Shown here in pieces: positions 54,840-64,000 of a DNA stretch of 64,000 nt. Made by a program: the position numbers and the translations under genes. The stretch is from Malachius bipustulatus (Eukaryota; Arthropoda; Insecta; Coleoptera; Melyridae): NCBI GenBank assembly GCA_910589415.1, contig OU342630.1, forward strand, positions 79,170,186 through 79,234,185, read 5' to 3'. The stretch's first letter is position 1; each line of letters opens with the position of its first letter. The notes below the pieces were generated by a model. That model searched no databases, had not been told where the DNA came from, and was given only the letters and a program-made list of their open reading frames with translations.

Positions 54840-57800
54840 CTAACACTGGCTATTCTGGATCTCAACAAATGGTTTAATATCACTTACGTGAAAATCTCCC
54901 AGGATTTTTCCTGACAGATCTGAAAGAACAACAACCTTACCAGTACCTTTAATTTTCTTTATCATAGCCGGGACATACTTCGGAGCTAATTTCTTAGAAA
55001 ACTTATCAACCGCTTTGGAAAGAACGAAGTTTTTCTTCCACACTTTATCACCTTCTTGATAATTAACCTCTCGCCTACGAAGGTTATATCTCTTAACATT
55101 TTTCTCAAAAGATTTTCTAATTTTCTCCTGGATTTGGGGATAAAGTTTAGGAACTTTGCTCACTTCGGACTGCCATTTAAGTCGATTGGAGAAATCGACT
55201 GGGTCAAAAGAACTATAATCAACATCCTTATAAAAACTACCATTCACTGGTGTATACCGTCCAAAAACCAAAAAAGAGGGTGAGTACCCTGTTGACTCAT
55301 GTACCGAGGTATTAATTGCCTGAGCAATTTCGAAAATATGTTCGTCCCATGTTCGGTGATCATCATCTTTAATATATGACGCTATAGCACTACCCAAAAC
55401 TTTATTCACCCTTTCGGTTGGATTAACCTGGGGGTGGTAACTTGGATTATACCAGATCTTAGGAATCTGGTACTTCTTCATTAATTCTTTGAATTCTCTA
55501 GACCTGAACTGACTACCATTATCACAACACACGACCTCTGGAGTTCCATAAACCAAAAAGATTTCTCTCTCCAAAATTTTCACGACTTTGGCCGAAGTAG
55601 CCTTAGGAAGGGGTTTTACTATAACAAATCGGGTGAAAGAATCAGTAATAACTAACAATTGGGTATTTCCTGATTTAGATCTTGGGAAAGGTCCCATAAA
55701 ATCTAAAGAAATAGACTGAAACGGAAAGTCAACTTTACGCTGATTTCCTCCTAAACCAGCTGGAGATTGATTTGTGGATTTGTGGGCACCACAAGTCTCA
55801 CATGATCTAACATAACGTCTCACTGACTCCTTTACTCCTGGCCAATAATAATTTTCCAAAATTCTTGCCAACGTCTTTGAAATACCTAAATGAGCTGAAG
55901 TCGGATGATCATGACACTCAACAAAAACCTCTTTCCTATTCTCAGTTGGAACTACAATTTTCCAGTCTGAAAAATTGGACTGGATGTCGTGTTTTGGCCT
56001 AATATGTTTATACAAAATATTATCCTTAACGTCAAAATCTGGAAATTTCGCTGGGTTACAGCGGACTTTATTAATCATCTCAACATACCAGGTGTCTGGC
56101 GTAAAAGATTTAACATTAATCAACGAAATATGTCTGGACAGAAAATCAGCCATTACCAAATTCTTACCGGGACGATGAACAACCTTGAACTTAAATCCAC
56201 TCAACCTGACTGTCCACCTAGCAATTCTGCCGACTGGATCTTTAATTTTATACAGCCATTGTAGGCTGGCATGGTCAGTAACAACCGTAAATTCTGTGCC
56301 CTCGACATAACACCTAAATTTTTCAATACCAAAAATAACTCCAAGACACTCCTTCTCTGTAACCGTGTAATTTTTCTTCTCAGTCTTGAGAAGTTTTCTA
56401 GAAGCATAAGCTATAGGGTGCTCAAAATCATCCTTAACTTGATATAAAATGGCCCCCACCCCTACATCACTTGCATCCGTCTGAATGAAGAAAGGTAGAT
56501 TGGGATCCGGTTTGACTAAAATGGGAGCTGAAACCAACAATTCCTTAAGACTTTGGAAAGCCTCTTCGGCTTCTTCCGTCCAAATAACTGGAGTGTGTTT
56601 CTTACGACCCTTAATAAGCGATGTAATTGGCTCAGACACGGTGGAAAAATTAGGGATGAACTTTCGATACCATTGGAGGATTCCAATTACTCTCCTAACT
56701 TCAGTGGTAGTTTTAGGTGATGGCATATCAACAATAGCCTGAACTTTTCCTGGATCGGTCCTTAGACCTTTCCTATCTACCACATAACCCAAAAACGATA
56801 ACGAATCTCTACAGAACTTACACTTATCCAGGTTGATTTTCAACCCGGCTTTAGTGAGAATCTCCAACACTTCAGCAAGAAGAGCAATGTGTTCCTCGAA
56901 CGAATTGGACACACAAATAATGTCATCCAAATAAGTAAAAACTCGATCTTCAAACTTGGTACCCCTAAATAGGTGGTCCATTAACCGTTGTTGCGTCTGC
57001 GCTGCATTACACAACCCAAAAGGCATAACCTTAAACTGAAAAAGACCTCGACCATGAACTTGAAACGCCGTTTTGGGCTTGGAGGTTTCCTCCAAGGGAA
57101 TATTCCAAAACGCCTTTGTTAAATCAATCGAAGATAGATAAGTAGACCCAGCTACTTTACTCAAAATACTATCTACCAACGGTAGTGGGTAGGAATCCTT
57201 AACAGTCAACTCATTAATCTTACGACCATCAAAACACATACGGTAGGTACCGTCACTTTTTGGAACCATCAAAACAGGACTTGACCAAGCTGAATTACTT
57301 TCCTCTATAACTCCATCTCTTAACATTGAATCTACTTCTTGATGTAAAAATTTAGTGATAGCAGGAGACAGAGGGTACTGCCTCTGCTTCACGGGTCTAG
57401 CTGAACCTGTATCTATGAAATGTGTAATTTCACTCGTACGACCGGGAGCTTTCGAAGCAAGTAATTCATACTGCTTTATCACTTTATCTAAAACCAACTG
57501 TTGTTCCTCTGACAACTCCTCAAGATAAGTACCTAAATTTGGAGTCTCTCCTGTAATCTCATTAATGTCGAAAACTTGATTTTTAAAATCGATAGCCAAC
57601 TCAACCTGCTTGCAAAAATCAGAACCTAAAATAACAGCGTGGGATATAGTAGGGATAATTGTAAATTCTAACTCAATCAACCTATCCTCAAAACAAATAG
57701 GCAAAACTACAGTACCTAGAACTGTTTGTGGCTGTCCATTTGCTACAGTCACTCGCGGTAATTTATCTTTAACTATTCGATTGGGTTCCAACAGTTCCCA

Positions 57801-58070
57801 AATCGACTCAGTTCCTGCACCTAAGATGGAAATATTTGCCCCAGTGTCAACTAGAGCTAGAATCTCAAAACCCTCTAACTCAATAGAGATATACGGTCTA
57901 TTATCTGCATCTTTACTCTCAAAAACTGGACTGATCTGCTTAGAAAGATTCGAGTTCACCTGTCTCGATTCTAACGTCTCTTCGGAATCGCACCTGATTC
58001 TGGACCTGGTTGGCGTCTTCGAAACTCGAGGGAAGTCGCGCCAAAATCTTCTCTCGCCGACTCGTTTTTT
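54840..58070 (-). CDS. pol: Pol: protease, reverse transcriptase, RNase H, integrase
   Basis: The frame is -1 relative to gag, and the proposed entry is the A_AAA_AAC heptamer at 58064-58070. Positions below count from the GTG codon at 57959, where the long frame has no ATG. The protease has LVDTGA (D38). The reverse transcriptase has SIDL (D279) and YLDD (343-346). RNase H has TDAS (D495) and TDHAS. The integrase has a zinc-binding region around H685 and H690 with C720 and C723, and a DD35E core at D753, D813 and E849 (59 and 35 residues between). The C-terminal region after 930 is basic. No stop interrupts the 1039 codons and all catalytic residues are present. The enzyme copies element RNA and inserts the cDNA. 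Gag-Pol would form inside cytoplasmic particles. Confidence 0.95.
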   Translation of the reverse strand, partial: KKRVGERRFWRDFPRVSKTPTRSRIRCDSEETLESRQVNSNLSKQISPVFESKDADNRPYISIELEGFEILALVDTGANISILGAGTESIWELLEPNRIVKDKLPRVTVANGQPQTVLGTVVLPICFEDRLIELEFTIIPTISHAVILGSDFCKQVELAIDFKNQVFDINEITGETPNLGTYLEELSEEQQLVLDKVIKQYELLASKAPGRTSEITHFIDTGSARPVKQRQYPLSPAITKFLHQEVDSMLRDGVIEESNSAWSSPVLMVPKSDGTYRMCFDGRKINELTVKDSYPLPLVDSILSKVAGSTYLSSIDLTKAFWNIPLEETSKPKTAFQVHGRGLFQFKVMPFGLCNAAQTQQRLMDHLFRGTKFEDRVFTYLDDIICVSNSFEEHIALLAEVLEILTKAGLKINLDKCKFCRDSLSFLGYVVDRKGLRTDPGKVQAIVDMPSPKTTTEVRRVIGILQWYRKFIPNFSTVSEPITSLIKGRKKHTPVIWTEEAEEAFQSLKELLVSAPILVKPDPNLPFFIQTDASDVGVGAILYQVKDDFEHPIAYASRKLLKTEKKNYTVTEKECLGVIFGIEKFRCYVEGTEFTVVTDHASLQWLYKIKDPVGRIARWTVRLSGFKFKVVHRPGKNLVMADFLSRHISLINVKSFTPDTWYVEMINKVRCNPAKFPDFDVKDNILYKHIRPKHDIQSNFSDWKIVVPTENRKEVFVECHDHPTSAHLGISKTLARILENYYWPGVKESVRRYVRSCETCGAHKSTNQSPAGLGGNQRKVDFPFQSISLDFMGPFPRSKSGNTQLLVITDSFTRFVIVKPLPKATSAKVVKILEREIFLVYGTPEVVCCDNGSQFRSREFKELMKKYQIPKIWYNPSYHPQVNPTERVNKVLGSAIASYIKDDDHRTWDEHIFEIAQAINTSVHESTGYSPSFLVFGRYTPVNGSFYKDVDYSSFDPVDFSNRLKWQSEVSKVPKLYPQIQEKIRKSFEKNVKRYNLRRREVNYQEGDKVWKKNFVLSKAVDKFSKKLAPKYVPAMIKKIKGTGKVVVLSDLSGKILGDFHVSDIKPFVEIQNSQC

Positions 58071-59767
58071 GAATCTGCCTTAGAACTTTCTTTACCTAAA
58101 TTCGACTCCCGAGTTTCTGGACAATCCACCACCTTCTTAACGTCTTTGGACTCAACTGCTTCCTGGTTATCTTTCCCTGAATGATGACATCGGGGACAAG
58201 AAGGCGCTATTGCTCCTTTCAAACCGCACGAAAAACAAAATTTCTCAAGTGGATGTGGACAAAAATTAAATGAATGACCCGCCTGGTCACAATTCCAACA
58301 GGAAAAAGAGCTGACTGGGGGTCGGTCTGACTTATTCATCGACTGATTTGGGGCATTCGCAAATCTTCGGGGAGGAAAAGGTGGACGAGGGGTCTCTACT
58401 TTAACCTTTGGGATTTCCTTCGCTTCCTTAGCTGTCGTTCCCACAGGTGCTGCTTGGGGTCTACCTACACGGACCTTACCCTCTACTCCACTCATTATCA
58501 CCGAATTCTTCGCGATCTGCCTGCATAGACATTCTAACTGCTCATAGGAAACCAGATCAATCAAACATAACTTCGAATTCAAATCGGGTAGGAGGTTTCT
58601 CCTAACTATCTTCAACTGTTCCGGAATAGAAATTGGATTTAAAAGGTGTGAAAACTTCATCCTTAAATTTGCAATAAACGTAACGACATTTTCATTATTC
58701 CTTTGCCTAAAGGAGCGAATCTCTTCTAGGAGTTCTTCATCGTAATTTGGAGGGATGAAAGTATTACCAATTCTTGCCTCCAAGTCTCGCCAAGACCTCA
58801 ACTGATACTTAATACTTCGGAACCATGAGAGAGCTGGTTCCTTAAATAAATCGACTGCACTATTAAAAACTGTATCAAGGGGAACTCCCCTAGCTTGACT
58901 AAGTTCACGAACTCTTTCTAAAAATTTTATAACTTCAATTCCCTTTTCCTTACCAGTAAAACATAATCCCCATTTATACACCGGGATGACCTTATCTATA
59001 GGCGCTACTAACTGGATGGATGGAACTTGAGAATTGAGACTAAACTGTGAGAAAGTGGGTGATGGATTTCTCACTGGGGGTACAAAACTGCTCGAATGTG
59101 CCTGATTATCATAATCAAAGGGTACCTGGTCATAATCTAAAAACGGATTGGTGTTATGGCTTCTTAAGCCTAACTTTCTTAACGATAGATCTTCTGGAAG
59201 ATTCGAAGGGACTCTCGAAACCGTATGAAGATTACCTTCATGAGTAGTTGAAGCATTATGACATGATAACCTATCAAATGCTTGATCTAAAAGAGAGGCC
59301 TGCGATCTTTGTGGGATTTCTGTTCTCGAACTGACTACCTCACCGACAATTTTTTTCTTAAAATCGTCTCGCAGTCGCAGAGCATCTGCTCTAACCTGAT
59401 CTCGACTAGCAGTCTGAACATCAGATGTGACCTTCATCCTATCTATCCTTCCTAACAAATGAGCTAACCTCGAAGAAAATCTCCTAGCTACATTAGACTG
59501 AGGGGAAATAATTACCTCATCGTGTAATATTTCAGTCATATCCAAAATAGAATCCAAAACTTGACTCAAATCCTCATTAAAATCGAAAGGAGAGATAGTC
59601 ACAGTGACTCCTCCATTTATTCTCAAAAGTTGACTTAATTGGGTCCGCCTATAATTTCCGTTCCAATGTGGAACTTCTCCTCTTAATAAAATTTCATACT
59701 TAATCTCATCTACCTTGAGATCAACGACCTCAAAACCGACTGTAGTATTTTCCTCAATAAAATCCAT
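57971..59767 (-). CDS. gag: Gag with one CCHC knuckle and one variant knuckle
   Basis: From ATG 59767 it is 598 residues; the frame is open 22 codons further upstream to a TTG. The central part has the capsid-type signature of retrotransposon Gag (FLERVRELSQARGVP, AVDLFKEPALSWFRSI, SFRQRNNENV), which packages the element RNA. Near 490-503 is a canonical CCHC knuckle, CWNCDQAGHSFNFC. A second one at 511-524 has Ala at the histidine position (CFSCGLKGAIAPSC) and is followed by PRC, so it may bind metal through a different residue. The C-terminus is basic. The frameshift heptamer falls at codon 567, about 31 codons before the stop. Confidence 0.9.
   Translation of the reverse strand: MDFIEENTTVGFEVVDLKVDEIKYEILLRGEVPHWNGNYRRTQLSQLLRINGGVTVTISPFDFNEDLSQVLDSILDMTEILHDEVIISPQSNVARRFSSRLAHLLGRIDRMKVTSDVQTASRDQVRADALRLRDDFKKKIVGEVVSSRTEIPQRSQASLLDQAFDRLSCHNASTTHEGNLHTVSRVPSNLPEDLSLRKLGLRSHNTNPFLDYDQVPFDYDNQAHSSSFVPPVRNPSPTFSQFSLNSQVPSIQLVAPIDKVIPVYKWGLCFTGKEKGIEVIKFLERVRELSQARGVPLDTVFNSAVDLFKEPALSWFRSIKYQLRSWRDLEARIGNTFIPPNYDEELLEEIRSFRQRNNENVVTFIANLRMKFSHLLNPISIPEQLKIVRRNLLPDLNSKLCLIDLVSYEQLECLCRQIAKNSVIMSGVEGKVRVGRPQAAPVGTTAKEAKEIPKVKVETPRPPFPPRRFANAPNQSMNKSDRPPVSSFSCWNCDQAGHSFNFCPHPLEKFCFSCGLKGAIAPSCPRCHHSGKDNQEAVESKDVKKVVDCPETRESNLGKESSKADSKNESAREDFGATSLEFRRRQPGPESGAIPKRR
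58064..58070 (-). promoter_or_regulatory. -1 ribosomal frameshift site A_AAA_AAC
   Basis: The heptamer is in phase with gag (AAA at 58069-58067 and AAC at 58066-58064 are gag codons). Slipping one base back enters the pol frame, which is then open without a stop through to 54840. Just downstream, short complementary words (GGCG at about 58038 with CGCC at about 58012; CTTC with GAAG) could form a stimulatory stem or pseudoknot. Confidence 0.85.
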
Positions 59768-59833
59768 TTTCAAAAAAAAATTTTGTCTCAAAACTCTCAA
59801 ACAAGACTTTTCAACCAACTTTACCTGAAACAA

Positions 59834-60313
59834 AGAAAACGAAAATTGTCGTTCCTTTTCTTAGTTGACTTGACCTGACCTAACAGAATTATCCAAAACC
59901 AAAATTTCAAAAATCAGATTGTTGCTGATTCTATCTGCAACTCCACCTAAGCTGAAAAATTAAAAAATTATCGAACTCGAAAACCACATCTTCAGGTTTA
60001 CCACACCGTCTGGGCTGGAACCTAAAAAGCTGAAACGTCAAAAAGAAAACAACACGAACTCAAATACCACAGGTCTGAATTCCCTCGAAGTCCTTCGTTG
60101 AAAATTTCAAACCTTACCTTTTGGTTTTAGTCCATCTGTAAACTTTACGCAACTAAGAAAGGTATTTGTCTTTACTTGTCTAAATTTTGAAAAAGTTTTT
60201 CTCTCAAAAATTATTAAAACACCAACACCTCATGTTCATTAATTCTTCTCAAAGTTTGAGAAAGTTTTCGAAAAAAGAATAAGGAGATTGATTTATCCTG
60301 GTCACGCACCGCT
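59834..60313 (-). other. Leader between 5' LTR and gag
   Basis: Non-coding leader with several short CTCAAA-type words. It should contain the primer-binding and packaging signals, but no convincing TGG-starting tRNA complement was found. Confidence 0.5.
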
Positions 60314-62834
60314 TGGAGCCTTCCTCCCCCTCGCTTACTCCCACTCAAAAAGTTGAACAATAAAAAAAAATAATTCACTTACCTTAACCCCGAAAGGAAG
60401 GAGGTGGCTATTGACAGATCTCAATGTGACCAGGCAAATTTGTAACATTAGCCACATTGGCCTGTCGAGTAGGACATATCAAATTTGGAATGCCCCACCC
60501 AAATATTCTAAATGTCGAAACAAAAATAAACTTTAAATTTTGAAAAGTGATCGTCTAAATTTCCAAAGTATCAAATTAAAACCAAACTTAATCAAAATGT
60601 TCGTTGTGATTATCCAGCCCGGGACAGATAAATGTGGCCTTCCTCTGGAAAATCCAGCATTCACCGAACCAGACTGGACCCGTAGTAACTCCTAACAATT
60701 TTACAAACAATAACAAAAATTAATAAACCTCACCAAAATATACCAGGATATATCGCCTTATTCTTGATGTTACTCTACTGATTGAATAAATAATTTAAAA
60801 GAACATGAGGAGGGTTGATACTCAAAACTCTAAAATTGTTGAATTTTAATACAAAGATTTATTAAAATCAATTTCATCATCAGTACAATAGACTGGCAAT
60901 CACCAATAGATCTTACATATCAACAATCAATTCAATAATTAAAATCAGTAATCCTGACTCAAATATTCAAACATAAATATTACCTTATTACCAATAATAT
61001 CAAACTTACTTGACTAAAATTCAAGATAGGTACCTATATCATTTCAATAGTTCAGATAAAAATTTCCAAAGCTCAAATTCTATTAAACAATTTCTAAACT
61101 ATAACACATAGGTATGATTCTGAATAGAACTCGGAGTTAGATCAGAGATTATTTATCAAAAATCAGATTCACTTAGAAAGTCATAGGTGATGAAATCAAT
61201 TAAACACTGTACTTGAATTTATTTAATTTTCTTGATTATCGGAAAATAGCAAAAGTTTATTCACTCATAAAGACATACCTTATTATTCAAAACTCCATCT
61301 CAAAACTGACGAACTAAGGTTCCTCTAACCTAATTAAGCGCGATGATCAAAGACTAGACCGGCATGGTTGCTGGAACTGCCTTTGCACTGGTGTTAGCAC
61401 CCCTTGGTGGATGCTCTAGGTGCCGGATGAGCTGGACTGCTCTCCCTGCTACCTTGTGATGACCAAATATCAACGTACTAGGACCTCTGCCTGATGAAAC
61501 CTTCCATGTCTACAAACTAAACTCCACCACTCTTCTTTATTTCTCCAAGCTTCTTCAAATATCACCCTTCACACAGGTTAGTATACCTACCTAGGTAGGT
61601 ACCTACCTAAGCCTCCACATGATCGAATCTTTATGTAAACTTTCGTGTAAATTAGAAAATTGAAAGTTGGAACTCAAAACTCAGAAACTAGAAGTTCGAA
61701 ATTAAAATTCAGGAATCAAAAGTTAAAACTTAGAAATTCAAAGATCGAAATTAAAAACTGGAAATCGGAAATTAGTAGTTAAAAAATCAAAACTGGAAGT
61801 CGGGACCTAACATTCTAGAACTTGAAACTCAAAAGTAAATCAAAACTAAAGTTCAAAACTACGTTCAAAACTACGTCCAAACCCACGTCTAAGACTACGT
61901 CCAAGACTACGTCCAAGACTACGTCTAAACCCACGTCCCTTGTCTGTAAAGACAAGAAAGCGAACATTAGTTATGATGACCAAAATTAAATTCAAAAGAT
62001 TACTCACGTAAGACTGCATCTTTCACGGAAACAACTTCACCATAATAACGTCTCACACAAGGGACTAATACTAATTTACGAACTTGTAGACAAGCTACAT
62101 GACCTGTCGAATTTAGACCGGAAAATGAACCTGAAGCGTCCTTTACCTCCCTTTATAATTTTTTGGGGATGACGCTATCGCATGCGCCTTAACCACTGTC
62201 CAACCGAACTTGGTGACCCACTTTCACTCCAAATATCATCATCGACAGTATGCAACACTTAAAACTCGCACGCGACATTGACGGATCGATTCTCATATAC
62301 TCTAGTACACCATCGGCAGTACGATCAACCTCTCCCGTTCTCCCTATATCCAAACTTAAATTTCACAATCGTGAATCCGCTTATACTCGAGGCTTGTCGT
62401 GTCCCAGAACAAAACGCAAGTTTTTTTTTATATGTTTGCTCAACTATCGTTTCATGTTTTTTTAACCCACACCCAAAGAAATAATCTTTTAGGTTTTATC
62501 TGGATAACTAATCGGAAATCTTGAGTAGCAAGATGAGAGTGGTCTCATTAGACGCGGAAAATTAATTCGCATAAGATGATATACTTTTCAGACTCTGAAA
62601 ACCCAGAACCGGGACAGAAAATCGACCAGACATGTTTTCTACGTCTTACTCAAATAACAAAAGCAAGGATTTCTTAATAGCTGTCAGGTGTTCGTTCGTG
62701 ATCTTTGCCTAATACAGCCTCCTACATCAGCGAAAATGTACAGTCAATCATAACTCTTCTGAACTTTATAAAAATATTCCAAATCAAGAATTAAAATTTT
62801 GAAAAAGAAAACGTAGCGTGCAAGGCACGCTGCA
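60314..62834 (-). repeat. 5' LTR (2521 bp)
   Basis: This is the upstream LTR of the minus-strand element and would carry the promoter. It lacks the 205-bp segment present in the 3' LTR; the junction at about 61153-61163 retains a single TTATCAAAAAT. Elsewhere the two LTRs keep constant offsets (11746 before and 11541 after the indel). Confidence 0.95.
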
Positions 62835-62838
62835 AGGT
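62835..62838. repeat. Target-site duplication, right (AGGT)
   Basis: Matches 48564-48567. Confidence 0.8.
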
Positions 62839-63950
62839 TACACATTTGATTTTTTATTGATAAAGGCCTCCTGAAAGTTTCAAGAAGCAACATTTTATTT
62901 TTTCCTCGTTTTAATAAACACCAACATCACTTTTGAAGTTTAGAATCGTAATCGTTATTTACCTGTAGTCTGTCACAGTAAAAACAACCTACCTAACAAC
63001 CAAAAAATGACAAAACACAGGCAAAACACAAAACAAAGTATTTTATTCATATTTATAGAATATGCGAAATCAAATATGAAACAATATGAATAAAAAATCT
63101 CAAATAAAAAAACTAAAATGCGATTGGCCCAAGAGGAAGTTTCAATATTATTAAAGCAAAGTACCTACATAATTGTAATCCCGCCCAAATGATCTTTTGA
63201 AACTAAAGTAAAACTTTCTGTTACATAAGGATGATTGCGATAATTAATTACCAACCACGTATGCAATATCAATATTGTCAGTGAATTGTCGATTAGAATA
63301 AGATAGAAACGTTTTTTTTTTTGGAAATATAGAGTAATAAGAGTTACTCCACTTCTGGGTTACCTCATCACATGCAATCGTCTAGCGAATGTTTATTAAA
63401 ACCACATTACTAAAGGCATTTACGGTGCAGGATGTAATTTCAGAATCCAAAATCAATTTGCCTCGGGATTTTCATAAAAAGTATGCAAAATATTAACAAT
63501 TGAATTTATTTCATTTGGCCGTTTCACAACGTAGTTATTAATTTTGTATAACGGGAAAATTAAGTCACTTGGTTTACTTAACATTACAATATTATGCAGT
63601 TAGCAATAAGCTGCACTGAATACTAATTATTAATGTTGTGATATAATGAAATTCTGCTGCGCCATTCCGCTATGGCAGAGTTTTCAATTTTAATTCCACT
63701 TAACGAGAAAATCTAACAAAAAGCACGAAGTTACGTGTAGTGTGTTTCGTATTAAAAGATCACATTAAATAAATACTCGTATCCATGACAGACTTTAATC
63801 AATCATTTATAATATGGTCAGCTAAACAGAAAAACGGGCAGAAAAGGGGTCCCGATGACATAATAGTTATTCCCAAAAGTGTACTCTCACTAATTAATGA
63901 AGTCATTAACGCCTGATTGTACAAAGTTATTTAGGTAGGTACCTACTATA
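62839..63950. other. Intergenic DNA
   Basis: AT-rich, no gene or repeat recognised except a GTAGGTACCTAC palindrome near 63934. Confidence 0.35.
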
Positions 63951-64000
63951 CAGGGTGATTCATACTATGTGCGCGGGACTTCAGGATGTAATAGCTGGTT
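63951..64000 (+). mobile_element. Start of another CAGGGTG element, cut by the window end
   Basis: TA (63949-63950) followed by CAGGGTGATTCATACTATG is the left terminus of the foldback class. The remainder lies beyond the window. Confidence 0.55.

Larger units (their letters stand above)
48568..62834 (-). mobile_element. Complete Ty3/gypsy-type LTR retrotransposon, 14.3 kb
   Basis: Two long direct repeats (48568-51293 and 60314-62834) begin TGGAGCC and end GCTGCA on the plus strand and are flanked by AGGT. The coding strand is minus: gag (59767-57971), then pol with protease, reverse transcriptase, RNase H and integrase (to 54840). No env-sized frame is present. A purine tract precedes the 3' LTR. 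Directly after the 5' LTR the minus strand reads AGCGGTGCGTGACCAGG, which does not start with the TGG expected of a tRNA primer site, so the primer is unresolved. Both ORFs are intact, so the copy may be autonomous. Confidence 0.95.

Noticed and set aside
60296..60313. tRNA primer-binding site directly after the 5' LTR
   Set aside because: The minus strand reads AGCGGTGCGTGACCAGG and does not start TGG; no convincing tRNA 3'-end complement was seen.

Overview
The window is AT-rich, intron-bearing nuclear DNA of an animal, most likely an insect. The evidence is the GT-AG splice signals and a 52-base intron, gene fragments resembling animal AIRIM (C1orf109) and LPCAT, jockey-type and other LINE fragments, mariner/Tc1-type transposons, tRNA- and 5S-derived SINEs, and a Ty3/gypsy-type LTR retrotransposon. 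I cannot assign order or species. Host genes are sparse. The best supported is an AIRIM homologue in three coding exons (+, 33836-39477). The first coding exon of a probable LPCAT (-, 26886-27002) sits beside a possible divergent exon. Three or four more candidate exons are weak.

Repeats dominate the layout. From 1 to 32 kb and from 35 to 45 kb there is a dense set of long inverted-repeat (foldback) elements. Many begin CAGGG and end in the inverse sequence, with TA on both sides. They range from about 190 bp to 1.7 kb. Three carry transposase relics between their arms: a 54-residue N-terminal helix-turn-helix ORF at 3697-3861 (-), a DDE and C-terminal piece at 14948-15355 (+), and another at 35557-35815 (-). 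This suggests that the foldbacks are internally deleted derivatives of DDE transposons with long terminal repeats. The 647-bp element at 35368-36014 interrupts a LINE reverse transcriptase; removing it with one TA copy restores the reading frame. Other pieces are a dead mariner (7426-8664), a PIF/Harbinger-like MITE (42152-42387), three tRNA-derived SINE copies, one 5S-derived SINE, and a jockey fragment with the head-to-head inversion expected of twin priming (23599-24249).

From 48568 to 62834 lies a complete minus-strand Ty3/gypsy-type element of 14.3 kb, with 2.5-2.7 kb LTRs (TG...CA), a 4-bp target duplication (AGGT), a G-rich purine tract, and intact gag and pol. Pol is in the -1 frame and lacks an upstream ATG; an in-phase A_AAA_AAC heptamer at 58064-58070 is the probable frameshift site. 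The LTRs align with no length difference other than one 205-bp indel, and no substitutions were noticed by eye, so the insertion looks young. A 3.5-kb non-coding stretch with tandem duplications, and no env-sized ORF, separates pol from the 3' LTR.
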